Shown one piece after another: positions 19,954 to 28,653 of a stretch of 64,000 nt of DNA. Every line of letters starts with the position of its first letter. Position 1 is the stretch's first letter. Position numbers and translations under genes: made by a program. The stretch comes from Vibrio panuliri (GTDB taxonomy: Bacteria; Pseudomonadota; Gammaproteobacteria; Enterobacterales; Vibrionaceae): contig NZ_AP019654.1 of the NCBI RefSeq assembly GCF_009938205.1, positions 1,860,001 through 1,924,000 on the forward strand. Direction: 5' to 3'. The notes beneath the pieces were generated by a model. That model did not search any database and was not told where the DNA came from. It saw only the letters and a program-made list of their open reading frames with translations.

Positions 19954-21676
19954 TTTACTCCCTTACCTAAAACTGTATAAAAAGCACTGGTTCGGACTGT
20001 CACTTGGGATGGTACTTGCCTTCCTAACGCTATTTGCTTCAATCGGTCTACTCACCTTATCAGGTTGGTTTCTGTCCGCTGCTGCCGTTGCGGGTTTAAC
20101 CATCGCGCGTGAAACCTTTAACTATATGCTGCCCGGCGCTTTTGTTCGCGGTTTTGCTATGGGGCGCACTGCTGGTCGTTGGGGCGAACGAGTGGTTAGC
20201 CACAACGCCACGTTTAAGCTATTGACTGATTTGAGAATTTTCTTCTTTAAAAAGCTAGCACCACTGGTTCCAGGCAAGGTAGCCAATCTTAGAGATGCGG
20301 ACCTTCTCAATCGACTGATTGCGGATATTGATGCAATGGACCATGTCTATTTGCGTCTTATTAGCCCAATGATTGTGGGTCTGTTTGGTATCGCTGCACT
20401 TACCGCGGTGCTGTGCTGGTTTGATCAAAGCTTAGGCTTAACACTCGGCGCCATTCTGCTGACCTTACTGATTGTTTGGCCAATCCTATTTCATAAGTTG
20501 GGCAAACGAAACGGCAGTGAGCTGACGCAAAATAAAGCGGATCTGCGTATCACTACCCTAGATTGGCTGCAAGGTTACAGCGAACTTACCCTATTTGGCG
20601 CGGAAGAGCGTTACCGAAACGCCATTTACACCGCACAAGAAAAGCTGCTAAAGAATCAGTATTTTGATGCGCATTTCTCCGGTGTTGCACAAGCTCTATT
20701 GATGCTGGCAAACGGCTGGACTTTGGTGCTGATGCTTTGGCTTGCCGCTGATGGCGTTGCTGGCGCACAACCTGATCCGATGATAGCGCTGTTCGCCTTT
20801 GCAACCATGGCAAGTGTTGAGTTACTGATGCCAATCGCAGGCGCCTTCCAACATTTAGGTAAAACACTGACTTCAGCCCGTCGTCTCAACGAGGTAATTC
20901 TCGCGGAACCAGACGTGCAGTTCCCTGAACAAGATGTTGTCCATCAGGGTGACTATAGTATCGAATACCGTGATGTCAGCTTTACTTACCCAGATGGTAA
21001 CCAACCGGCAGTTGAACAAATTAACCTTGCGATTGGCGGAAAGCAACGCGTCGCCATCGTGGGTCAAACTGGCTCAGGCAAATCCACGCTATTGCAATTG
21101 CTCACTCGTTACTGGGACGTCAATCAAGGACAACTGCTTATCGCAGGCAAACCCATTCAACAATGGAGCGAGTCCCAACTGCGCAGAGCAATCACGGTGG
21201 TCAGCCAACGTGTTGATGTCCTAAACGGGACACTGCGTGACAACCTTATCTTAGCCAAGCCGGACGCCGATGACGAAGAGATCACATTGGCTCTGCATAA
21301 GGTAGGGCTAAGCAAGCTCGTTCAAGGTGAGAATAACAACGGACTCGATGCGTGGCTGGGTGACGGTGGTCGCCAACTCTCTGGTGGTGAAAAACGCCGT
21401 ATTGGCATCGCTCGAGCCTTGCTGCACAACGCGCCTATCCTGCTGCTCGACGAACCAACTGAAGGCTTAGATAAGCAAACCGAACAACAGATTATGACGT
21501 TGTTTGAGAAACACTTCGAAGGCAAGACAGTGGTATTTATTACCCATCGCTTGGTTAATCTCGACAAAATGGATGCGGTATGTCTGATTGAAAATGGTCA
21601 GATGGTCGAGCACGGCTCACACCAAGAACTGATTGCTCAACAAGGTCGTTACTATCAGTTAAATCAAACACTGTAA
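19946..21676 (+). CDS. cydC: ABC transporter CydC, cytochrome bd assembly
   Basis: The second half of the CydDC exporter, 576 residues. It has a six-helix membrane domain and an ATPase domain with Walker A GQTGSGKST at about 373, signature LSGGEKRRIGIARALL and Walker B ILLLDEPTEGLD. The ATG overlaps the cydD stop region and has its own GAGGG ribosome binding site. The order trxB-cydD-cydC is conserved with enterobacteria. A terminator follows at 21698. Confidence 0.95.
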   Translation: MRDLLPYLKLYKKHWFGLSLGMVLAFLTLFASIGLLTLSGWFLSAAAVAGLTIARETFNYMLPGAFVRGFAMGRTAGRWGERVVSHNATFKLLTDLRIFFFKKLAPLVPGKVANLRDADLLNRLIADIDAMDHVYLRLISPMIVGLFGIAALTAVLCWFDQSLGLTLGAILLTLLIVWPILFHKLGKRNGSELTQNKADLRITTLDWLQGYSELTLFGAEERYRNAIYTAQEKLLKNQYFDAHFSGVAQALLMLANGWTLVLMLWLAADGVAGAQPDPMIALFAFATMASVELLMPIAGAFQHLGKTLTSARRLNEVILAEPDVQFPEQDVVHQGDYSIEYRDVSFTYPDGNQPAVEQINLAIGGKQRVAIVGQTGSGKSTLLQLLTRYWDVNQGQLLIAGKPIQQWSESQLRRAITVVSQRVDVLNGTLRDNLILAKPDADDEEITLALHKVGLSKLVQGENNNGLDAWLGDGGRQLSGGEKRRIGIARALLHNAPILLLDEPTEGLDKQTEQQIMTLFEKHFEGKTVVFITHRLVNLDKMDAVCLIENGQMVEHGSHQELIAQQGRYYQLNQTL

Positions 21677-21697
21677 CCCTTGCCAATATTCGTTTTG

Positions 21698-21730
21698 AAG
21701 GTCGTAAGTTTCGCTTACGACCTTTTTGTT
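21698..21730 (+). terminator. Intrinsic terminator of cydDC
   Basis: AAGGTCGTAAG (21698-21708) pairs with CTTACGACCTT (21714-21724) and is followed by TTTGTTT. Confidence 0.9.
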
Positions 21731-21883
21731 TGCGGTTAATTTATCTACCTAGCTTGAGAAATAGCACTTTATGGCACAAGCTGAATTTAATGGCAGATAG
21801 ACAAATAACACCCCAATAACTTCCAGCCAGTCACCGATATTGCATCGTCAGTTTGCCGCTTTATCTAAATGAGGAGATTGCAT

Positions 21884-23071
21884 ATGGCAAACACTGCTTT
21901 GCAGTTTGAACTCGACGAATATCAGTTACGTTTACATAAAGTTCGTCAATCAATGCAACAACAAGAAATCGATCTGCTCATTGTTCACGACCCTTCCAAT
22001 ATGTCTTGGCTGACAGGTTACGACGGCTGGTCTTTCTATGTTCCTCAATGTGTGGTGATCGGTTCAAGTGGTGAACCGGTTTGGTTTGGTCGTATTCAAG
22101 ATGCGAATGGCGCCTACCGCACCACCTATATGCAGGCAGACAACATTACATTTTACCCCGATCACTACGTGATGAACCCGCCCCTTCATCCAATGGAATA
22201 TCTTGCCGAGCAGGTTCTCAAGCCAAAATTGTGGAACCGCGGACGCATTGGCGTAGAGAAAGATAACTACTATTTTAGCGCCACAGCCTTCGAGGCATTG
22301 GTTAACCACCTCCCCTGCGCCTCTTTCGTCGATGTGACAGGGCTTGTCAATTGGTGCCGAGCCGTTAAGTCACGCCAAGAGATAGCCTATATGTGCCGTG
22401 CGGCGAGAATTGTCGAGAACATGCATCGCTTAGCTTATGAAATGATTGAGCCGGGGCTACCTAAGCACTACCTTGTGGCAGAGCTAAATCGCCAAGCGAT
22501 TCTTGGACATGAAGAGCATTTTGGTGACTACGCGGCGATTGTGCCCATGCTGCCTTCCGGTACAGATGCCGCAGCGCCACACTTAACTTGGGACGACAAA
22601 CCATTTCGTAAAGGTGAAGGCACCTTCTTTGAAATTGCGGGCGCTCATCGCCGTTACCACTGCCCATTATCCCGTACCATTTTTCTTGGTGAACCCAATG
22701 ACAAATTCAAACGCGCCGATGAAGCGCTCACCAAAGCGCTGGACGCAGGACTCAACGCCGCTCGTCCCGGTAACACATGCGCTGAAGTCGCCAATATCAT
22801 CAATGGTATTTTAGATAGAGCAGGCTTTTCACGCCAAGGGGCACGCTGCGGGTACCCGATAGGGCTAAGCTACCCTCCCGATTGGGGAGAAAGAACCATG
22901 AGCCTGCGCAGCAGTGACCACACCGTATTAGAAGAAGGGATGACGTTTCACTTAATGCCCGGACTATGGTTTGATGATTGGGGACTTGAGACCACCGAAA
23001 GCATCATTATCGGTCGCCATGGCGGCAAGACCCTTTGCAACTTCCCACGCCAACTGTTTATCAAACACTAA
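21884..23071 (+). CDS. doeA: Ectoine hydrolase-like M24 protein
   Basis: A 395-residue pita-bread-fold protein of the M24/creatinase group. The ATG at 21884 follows GAGGAG. The region FEIAGAHRRYHCPLSRTIFLG replaces the metal-binding aspartates of true M24 aminopeptidases, as in creatinase and DoeA/EutD, so a metal-free hydrolase is expected rather than a peptidase. DoeA opens the ectoine ring to N-acetyl-diaminobutyrate. The following genes encode DoeX-, DoeC- and DoeD-like proteins, which supports the assignment. No adjacent doeB or ectoine transporter is present, so the substrate could differ. The function is inferred from motif plus context. Confidence 0.82.
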   Translation: MANTALQFELDEYQLRLHKVRQSMQQQEIDLLIVHDPSNMSWLTGYDGWSFYVPQCVVIGSSGEPVWFGRIQDANGAYRTTYMQADNITFYPDHYVMNPPLHPMEYLAEQVLKPKLWNRGRIGVEKDNYYFSATAFEALVNHLPCASFVDVTGLVNWCRAVKSRQEIAYMCRAARIVENMHRLAYEMIEPGLPKHYLVAELNRQAILGHEEHFGDYAAIVPMLPSGTDAAAPHLTWDDKPFRKGEGTFFEIAGAHRRYHCPLSRTIFLGEPNDKFKRADEALTKALDAGLNAARPGNTCAEVANIINGILDRAGFSRQGARCGYPIGLSYPPDWGERTMSLRSSDHTVLEEGMTFHLMPGLWFDDWGLETTESIIIGRHGGKTLCNFPRQLFIKH

Positions 23072-23097
23072 CCGCTTAAGATGCTAGGAGAGCTTGA

Positions 23098-23586
23098 ATG
23101 AAACTTGACCGCTACGACATCAAAATCCTCCAGATACTACAACACAGTGGTCGCATCACTAAGTCACAGCTAGCGGAGCAAATCAATTTGTCGGTCAGCC
23201 CTTGCTGGGAGCGGGTAAAAAAACTAGAACAAGCGGGGATCATTGAAGGGTACGGGGCGAAAATCAACCTAGCCTCTAGTGACAACCCCACTTTAGTGAT
23301 GGTTGAGTTGGCGTTAAAGCAGCACAGTGCTGATGCCTTTCGCCGCTTTGAGCAACTCGTCTCAAACACCCCTCTTGTCACTGAGTGTTATGCGACGGGC
23401 GGCGGCGTCGACTACCTGATTAAGTTCCAATGTAAAGATATCGATCAGTATCAACGCTGCATTGATCAATGGTTGGATTCTGATGTCGGCATCGAACGTT
23501 ACTACACCTATATTGTGACAAAAACAGTCAAATGCCAACAAACCGATCCACTTAGCCAGTGGCAGGACAAAACTTTCTGCCTTTAA
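23098..23586 (+). CDS. doeX: Lrp/AsnC-family regulator, DoeX-like
   Basis: A 162-residue transcription regulator. The N-terminal winged helix-turn-helix is LDRYDIKILQILQHSGRITKSQLAEQINLSVSPCWERVKKLEQAGII, and the C-terminal RAM-type ligand-binding domain begins about residue 70 (TLVMVELAL) and includes ECYATGGGVDYLIKF. It starts 26 bp after doeA and is likely co-transcribed. In ectoine degraders a homologue (DoeX/AsnC) controls the catabolic genes, so control of this cluster is likely. A palindrome at 23647-23671 before doeC is a candidate target. Confidence 0.85.
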   Translation: MKLDRYDIKILQILQHSGRITKSQLAEQINLSVSPCWERVKKLEQAGIIEGYGAKINLASSDNPTLVMVELALKQHSADAFRRFEQLVSNTPLVTECYATGGGVDYLIKFQCKDIDQYQRCIDQWLDSDVGIERYYTYIVTKTVKCQQTDPLSQWQDKTFCL

Positions 23587-23646
23587 AGACGATTTCCGAA
23601 AAAAAACTCTGTTTGACTCTGCGGTTTAGAAATAAACGCCCCGTGA

Positions 23647-23671
23647 GGTGACCTATTGTTTAGGTATCACC
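23647..23671. promoter_or_regulatory. Imperfect palindrome before doeC, candidate operator or hairpin
   Basis: GGTGACCTA-TTGTT-TAGGTATCACC: arms GGTGA/TCACC and CCTA/TAGG pair with a 2-nt bulge. It lies 17 bp upstream of doeC, partly next to its ribosome binding site (GGAGGG). It could be the operator of the adjacent Lrp-type regulator or an RNA stem affecting translation. Confidence 0.4.
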
Positions 23672-23687
23672 ACATGGAGGGCGAGTC

Positions 23688-25217
23688 ATGGACACCGCAC
23701 GTCAATTCGCTATCGACGATTCAAAAGCCAACCACGAAATAATGACCAACCTTGATGACGTTAAGCTACTGCGCAACCTTGCGTACATCAATGGTAAATG
23801 GGTCAGTGGCGCACACTTCAGACCGGTCTTTAATCCGGCTAACAATGAGATTATTGGCTATTTCACCCAACTAGCGGCATCACAAGTTAGCTCCGCGATC
23901 GATTCGGCAGAGCACGCCTTCACCGCTTGGCGACAACTGCAAGCTGATCAAAGAGGTGACTACCTGCGTAAGTGGCAACAACTGATTTTAGCCGCCAAAC
24001 ACGATTTGGCCCGCCTAATGGTGCTCGAGCAAGGCAAAACGCTTGCCGAAGCTGTAGGCGAAATTGAGTATGGCGCTTCTTTTATTGGCTGGTTTGCCGA
24101 GGAGGCGCGCCGCAGTTATGGTGAAACCATCCCTAGCCATATCGCGCATGCGCAGCTGTTTGCTGTGCGAGAACCCATTGGTGTTGCTGGGTTAATCACA
24201 CCATGGAACTTTCCCAGTGCGATGATCACACGTAAAGCGGCAGCAGCCATGGCGATGGGTTGTAGTGTCGTGGTAAAACCTGCCAGTGAAACCCCTTTTT
24301 CCGCTTTAGCTTTGGCGGAACTGGCGGATCGCGCAGGCATTCCACCCGGGGTGTTTAATGTGGTGACCGCCGACGCTAAAACTGTCGCGAATGTGTTTTG
24401 CCAGTCAGACAAAGTTAAAGCGCTCTCTTTTACTGGCTCAACTCCCATCGGCAAGCAATTACTGCGTGATGCCGCAGATACTGTCAAAAAGTGCAGTATG
24501 GAGTTGGGTGGGAATGCACCGTTTATCGTTTTACCCGATATGGATGTTCAGCAGGCAGCCCAAGCAGCAGCTGAAGCCAAGTTTCAAACCTCAGGTCAGG
24601 ACTGCCTTGCCGCCAATCGTATTTTCGTTCCACAAAACCACTTTCATGAGTTTGTCGAGCACTTTGCCACGCAAGTCAACAATCAAGTTGTTGGTAACGG
24701 TCTACAGGCAGACTGCACCATTGGCCCACTGGTCAACCATAGCGCGGTCGAGAAAGCACAAAGCTTACTCAATGACGCGTTAATCAAAGGCGCAACCATT
24801 GTTGCTCAAGCCAATCTGCCACCAAATACCCAAACAGATGGTTGTTTCTTTCCGCCCACACTGCTTGTCGGCGTTAAACCTGAAATGGCGGTTTACCGCG
24901 AAGAGAACTTTTGCCCTATCGCCATCGTCATGCCCTATGCCGACCTTGAACAAGTGATCACGATGAGCAATGACACCGAGTACGGGCTTGCTGCCTATGT
25001 TTACGGCCATGACATTCATCAAATCTGGCAATGCTTGCGTGGATTGGCCTTCGGCATGGTCAGTGTCAACTCGGTCAAAATGACCGGGCACCCGATTCCT
25101 TTTGGTGGAATAAAACAATCGGGGCTTGGACGAGAAGGAAGCAAGCATGGTTTGGAAGAGTTTAGTGAAATCAAATATTGCTGCTTAGGCAACCTACCTA
25201 CTGTCAGTGGCAGTTAA
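23688..25217 (+). CDS. doeC: NAD(P)-dependent aldehyde dehydrogenase, DoeC-like
   Basis: A 509-residue aldehyde dehydrogenase of the GabD type. The oxyanion Asn is in PWNFPSAM, the catalytic Glu in MELGGNAPF, and the catalytic Cys in SGQDCLAANR, a variant of the common GQxCxxxNR. In ectoine breakdown DoeC oxidises aspartate semialdehyde to aspartate. The GGAGGGCGAGTC ribosome binding site supports the ATG at 23688, giving an N-terminal extension of about 20 residues compared with typical GabD. It is followed 24 bp later by the aminotransferase gene. The aldehyde substrate is inferred from context; succinate semialdehyde is possible. Confidence 0.85.
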   Translation: MDTARQFAIDDSKANHEIMTNLDDVKLLRNLAYINGKWVSGAHFRPVFNPANNEIIGYFTQLAASQVSSAIDSAEHAFTAWRQLQADQRGDYLRKWQQLILAAKHDLARLMVLEQGKTLAEAVGEIEYGASFIGWFAEEARRSYGETIPSHIAHAQLFAVREPIGVAGLITPWNFPSAMITRKAAAAMAMGCSVVVKPASETPFSALALAELADRAGIPPGVFNVVTADAKTVANVFCQSDKVKALSFTGSTPIGKQLLRDAADTVKKCSMELGGNAPFIVLPDMDVQQAAQAAAEAKFQTSGQDCLAANRIFVPQNHFHEFVEHFATQVNNQVVGNGLQADCTIGPLVNHSAVEKAQSLLNDALIKGATIVAQANLPPNTQTDGCFFPPTLLVGVKPEMAVYREENFCPIAIVMPYADLEQVITMSNDTEYGLAAYVYGHDIHQIWQCLRGLAFGMVSVNSVKMTGHPIPFGGIKQSGLGREGSKHGLEEFSEIKYCCLGNLPTVSGS

Positions 25218-25241
25218 GCAAAGTCATCGCTTGGAGGCGTT

Positions 25242-26651
25242 ATGGATAAATTCACACAACAGTTATTAGAAACCGACCGCCAGCGCGTGTTTCATGCATC
25301 GACACATTTGAAGCAGTATGCTCAAGGCGACTTAGCAGGACGTATCATCACTCATGCCCACGGCATCCACATACATGACTCACTTGGCAATCAACTGTTG
25401 GATGGGTTTGCGGGCTTGTATTGCGTGAATATCGGTTATGGACGCCAAGAGATGGCTGAGACCATCTACGAACAAGCCAAGAAGCTCGCTTATTACCATA
25501 CTTATGTGGGTCACAGTAACGAGGCTTTGATCCAGCTCTCTGATCGCATCATCAAAATGGCGCCTCAGGGAATGAGCAAAGTCTATTATGGTATGTCAGG
25601 CAGTGACGCTAATGAAACTCAACTCAAGTTGGTGTGGTATTACAATAATCTCCTCAACCGGCCTGAGAAGAAAAAGATCATCTCCCGTGATCGTGGCTAC
25701 CATGGCTCCAGTATCGCATCTGGCTCAATGACTGGCTTACCCTTGTTTCATGCCCATTTCGACCTGCCATTGGAACGGATTAAGCACACCGTAGCCCCCT
25801 ACTATTACCTTCGCCACGACAGTGAAATGACCGAGCTTGAGTTCAGTCACTATTGTGCCGAGCAACTAGAGACATTGATCCTTAATGAAGGGCCAGATAC
25901 CGTGGCTGCCATGATAGCAGAGCCAGTACTTGGGACCGGAGGCATCGTTCCGCCCCCCGCCGGCTATTGGCGCGCGATTCGCCAAGTACTCGACAAATAT
26001 GATGTGCTGTTGATTGCTGACGAAGTGGTGTGTGGCTTTGGTCGTATCGGTTCACCATTTGGTTCAATTTACTACGATATGCAGCCCGATCTTATCACCG
26101 TCGCCAAAGGGCTTACCTCAGCATATCAACCACTATCTGGCGTGATTGTCGGTGAAAAAGTATGGCAGGCACTCGAAAATGGCACCGATGCATGGGGACC
26201 TTTTGGTCATGGCTATACTTATTCGGGTCATCCACTTGGTGCGGCCGCGGCGAACTGTAATCTTGATATCATCGAACGTGAAAATTTGATTGAGGTTGCC
26301 GCTGACACAGGGCAATACTTGCAAAGCAAGATGCAACAAATGTTTGCTGACCACCCTATCGTAGGAGACTCTCGTGGTGTGGGGATGTTGCATGCACTCG
26401 AATTTTCGGCCAATAAACAGCAACGAACACCGTTTGACCCCAATTTGAAAGTAGGGCCACAGATTGCCGCAGCCTGTCTCGACGTTGGGTTAATCGCACG
26501 AGCTATGCCCCACGGCGACATTCTCGGCTTTGCTCCACCACTGATCACAACGTGTGAAGAGATTGATGTCATGGTCGACAAAGCACACTATGCCATCAAT
26601 AAAGTGATGGATAAGTTGGTCACCAACAAGCAGTGGTACCCACGCGATTAG
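25242..26651 (+). CDS. doeD: Class III aminotransferase, DoeD-like
   Basis: A 469-residue PLP-dependent omega-aminotransferase. Motifs include FAGLYCVNIGYGRQE, GSDANETQLKL, the cofactor aspartate in LLIADEVVCGFGR, and the PLP lysine in TVAKGLTSAYQPLSG. DoeD converts diaminobutyrate to aspartate semialdehyde, supplying the aldehyde dehydrogenase just upstream. A GGAGGC ribosome binding site precedes the ATG. Its stop codon overlaps that of the convergent msrA-like gene by 4 nt, so no terminator fits between them. The substrate is inferred from the cluster. Confidence 0.85.
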   Translation: MDKFTQQLLETDRQRVFHASTHLKQYAQGDLAGRIITHAHGIHIHDSLGNQLLDGFAGLYCVNIGYGRQEMAETIYEQAKKLAYYHTYVGHSNEALIQLSDRIIKMAPQGMSKVYYGMSGSDANETQLKLVWYYNNLLNRPEKKKIISRDRGYHGSSIASGSMTGLPLFHAHFDLPLERIKHTVAPYYYLRHDSEMTELEFSHYCAEQLETLILNEGPDTVAAMIAEPVLGTGGIVPPPAGYWRAIRQVLDKYDVLLIADEVVCGFGRIGSPFGSIYYDMQPDLITVAKGLTSAYQPLSGVIVGEKVWQALENGTDAWGPFGHGYTYSGHPLGAAAANCNLDIIERENLIEVAADTGQYLQSKMQQMFADHPIVGDSRGVGMLHALEFSANKQQRTPFDPNLKVGPQIAAACLDVGLIARAMPHGDILGFAPPLITTCEEIDVMVDKAHYAINKVMDKLVTNKQWYPRD

Positions 26652-27133
26652 CCTTTGGATGGCTTACGATATTTATGCAGTAAATCAAGTGGAATATGAC
26701 AATAGTCATTAGGATGCAGTGTTAAGCGGTCTTGATGTTCAAGATCGCTTTTTACATAGTTAGTCAGCGGCAAAACTTCAACGACGATACGCGCTCTATC
26801 TTCTCGCTTTTCAATATACTCCCTTGCTGCGACCAAATGATGCGCCTCTAAACTATAAACACCCGTTCGGTATTTTGGCCCAATGTCGTCACCCTGTTTA
26901 TTTAGGCTATATGGGTCAATGATTTCAAATAAGTAACCGACCAACTCCTCTACCGAAACGATGGATGGTTCAAACTCAATTCGTACACACTCAGCATAGC
27001 CATCGTAATCACTTTGAGTCGTATTACTGGCCCCATTCGCACGTCCAGCCTCAGTATTGGTCACTCCCGGTAAATGACGAACAAACTCTTGCACTCCCCA
27101 CAAACAACCACCAGCAAGATAAATCTCTGCCAT
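26648..27133 (-). CDS. msrA: Peptide methionine sulfoxide reductase A-like protein
   Basis: 161 residues from the ATG at 27133, which has an AGAGGTG ribosome binding site. MsrA enzymes reduce methionine-S-sulfoxide. The active-site motif is GGCLWGVQEF with the catalytic cysteine at residue 10. Most MsrA proteins have GCFWG, so the Phe that lines the substrate pocket is Leu here. The conserved EVVRVEFDP-like stretch appears as ECVRIEFEPSIVSVEEL, and GPKYRTGVY matches GxQYRS. The C-terminus ends YCHIPLDLLHKYRKPSKG, with a second cysteine that may be the resolving one. The family is sure; activity with this variant motif is probable. Confidence 0.85.
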   Translation of the reverse strand: MAEIYLAGGCLWGVQEFVRHLPGVTNTEAGRANGASNTTQSDYDGYAECVRIEFEPSIVSVEELVGYLFEIIDPYSLNKQGDDIGPKYRTGVYSLEAHHLVAAREYIEKREDRARIVVEVLPLTNYVKSDLEHQDRLTLHPNDYCHIPLDLLHKYRKPSKG

Positions 27134-27161
27134 CAAACACCTCTAAAATTGATAAACGACA

Positions 27162-27196
27162 CAAAAAACAAAAGCGAAGTATAAACTCCGCTTTTG
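27162..27196 (-). terminator. Intrinsic terminator of the cytochrome b561 gene
   Basis: CAAAAGCG (27169-27176) and CGCTTTTG (27189-27196) pair, with AGT/ACT extending the stem. Read leftward it is followed by a T-run (complement of 27163-27168). Confidence 0.8.
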
Positions 27197-27218
27197 TAAA
27201 CGTTTAGTTTTTTGGTCA

Positions 27219-27755
27219 CTAGCTCATTCGCCCTAGCATCCGAGAAATCGTGTTGTCTTTATCCACTACCTGGTGCTTAAGCGCACCGACAACATGCAAC
27301 ACAAAGACTGCAATGATGATGTTGACTGAAAAACCGTGAATCGCACCGCCTAGCTCCTGCAACCACGCGATTTTGTCACCCTGACCGATCAGTTGCCAAC
27401 CAAAGATGTCCACACCTCGCCCACCGCCAACACTCATCGCGATACCCGACAACGGCATTAATAACGTTGCTAACATCAAAATCCCATGCACGGATTTCGC
27501 CAACTTATCTTGCCATGGTGCGACAGGAGACGCTGGAGAAATCGCCCCCTCTTTTAGCCGCCATGCAATTCGAGCAATTGCAACCAACAATATCAATGCA
27601 CCAAGTGATTTATGTATACCAATCAGTTCAAATTTTTCTGGGCCTCGTGGCAGATCGGCCATATACAAGCCAAGCACAAATACGCCAATAAACATCAAGC
27701 CGGTTAGCCAATGCAGGGAAATAGTTTGCCAAGAGAGGGGTTTGTTGTTGAGCAT
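27219..27755 (-). CDS. Cytochrome b561 family protein
   Basis: A 178-residue inner-membrane dihaem cytochrome b of the bacterial b561 family (CybB-like), a quinol-linked electron carrier. Four membrane helices are visible, with candidate haem-ligand histidines H15 (SLHWLTG), H48 (GIHKSLG), H90 (SVHGIL) and H140/H154 (GAIHGF, FVLHVVG). The ATG at 27755 has AAGGT at good spacing and fits the family; a start 12 codons upstream is unlikely. It is a single gene with its own terminator, so its electron partner is not given by context. Confidence 0.88.
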   Translation of the reverse strand: MLNNKPLSWQTISLHWLTGLMFIGVFVLGLYMADLPRGPEKFELIGIHKSLGALILLVAIARIAWRLKEGAISPASPVAPWQDKLAKSVHGILMLATLLMPLSGIAMSVGGGRGVDIFGWQLIGQGDKIAWLQELGGAIHGFSVNIIIAVFVLHVVGALKHQVVDKDNTISRMLGRMS

Positions 27756-27896
27756 CACAATTACCTTTATATTTGTATGGTTATTGTGCAATTATCCAAC
27801 AACTTGATTATTTAAACTATCGTGCGGAGTGTAAATTTGAGTAAATTGTAATCTAAAGGTTACAAGTTTATCACCAAACAACAGACCTCAGCCCGT

Positions 27897-28469
27897 TTAA
27901 CAATCGGTATCGACGATTCTCACGGTACAGACACACCCTTCAGCCGGACACCTTGAGCCGTTTTTGCGCCCAAAAGAATCATAAATTACGTAGCAACCAT
28001 CCGGTAATGTATCAAGCTGCGCACTATCTAAATCTTTTGATTCAAATGGATAATCATAGCCAACAACAAGGTGTCTATTTCCATATTCAAACGTCATATC
28101 ACTCGACAAATTAAGGGTTAAAAAGTCCACCATGTCGAGCTTATCAGCAGCTTCACCTTCACTTTCAGGACACAAAGTTCCCCAGTCTACTTCAACCGAA
28201 CCAATGCCAAAGTCGATAACGTAGTCAGCTTGCGCATTACCACCTGACGGCACTTTTTCTTCGGGAACCAAACCTTGAATATAGGATTTAGCCTGAACTT
28301 GATTTATTACCGATTCCATCGCGCTTGCTACACCGTCAAGAGAGGCCGTTCTAGCCGCGGTCGATAAGTTCATAAAGCGTGGTGCGGCGACAACCGCGAC
28401 GATTCCAACAATAATCAGCACAACAACCAGCTCTATAAGAGTAAAACCTTTCTGATCAATACTTTTCAT
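27897..28469 (-). CDS. Type IV pilin-like protein with prepilin leader
   Basis: 190 residues with a classical class III signal: short basic leader MKSIDQKG, cleavage after G8, then FTLIELVVVLIIVGIVAVVAAPRF with Glu at mature position 5. The hydrophobic helix continues as NLSTAARTASLDGVASAMESVINQVQ, and the C-terminal globular part is rich in Cys (CYVIYDS, RCPAEGCVCTVRIVDTDC). It looks like a MSHA-type or type IV minor pilin or a type II secretion pseudopilin. No other pilus or secretion genes lie near, so it is an orphan and its assembly machine must be encoded elsewhere. Confidence 0.85.
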   Translation of the reverse strand: MKSIDQKGFTLIELVVVLIIVGIVAVVAAPRFMNLSTAARTASLDGVASAMESVINQVQAKSYIQGLVPEEKVPSGGNAQADYVIDFGIGSVEVDWGTLCPESEGEAADKLDMVDFLTLNLSSDMTFEYGNRHLVVGYDYPFESKDLDSAQLDTLPDGCYVIYDSFGRKNGSRCPAEGCVCTVRIVDTDC

Positions 28470-28591
28470 CCAACCAACTTCTCATCTGATGAAAATACAA
28501 CATGGTGCCATCATACATGACACCATTGTTTTACAAATAGTTACATTCACAAAGTTGATAAGATGGTCACTGATAATTTCGTCATAGGTAC

Positions 28592-28621
28592 AAAAAATCC
28601 GGCCACGTATGAGGCCGGATT
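28592..28621 (-). terminator. Intrinsic terminator of the serine hydrolase gene
   Basis: AATCCGGCC (28596-28604) pairs with GGCCGGATT (28613-28621). Read leftward the stem is followed by TTTTTTG. Confidence 0.9.
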
Positions 28622-28653
28622 GCGAAAACGAGACTGAACTGACTCGAGTATAA

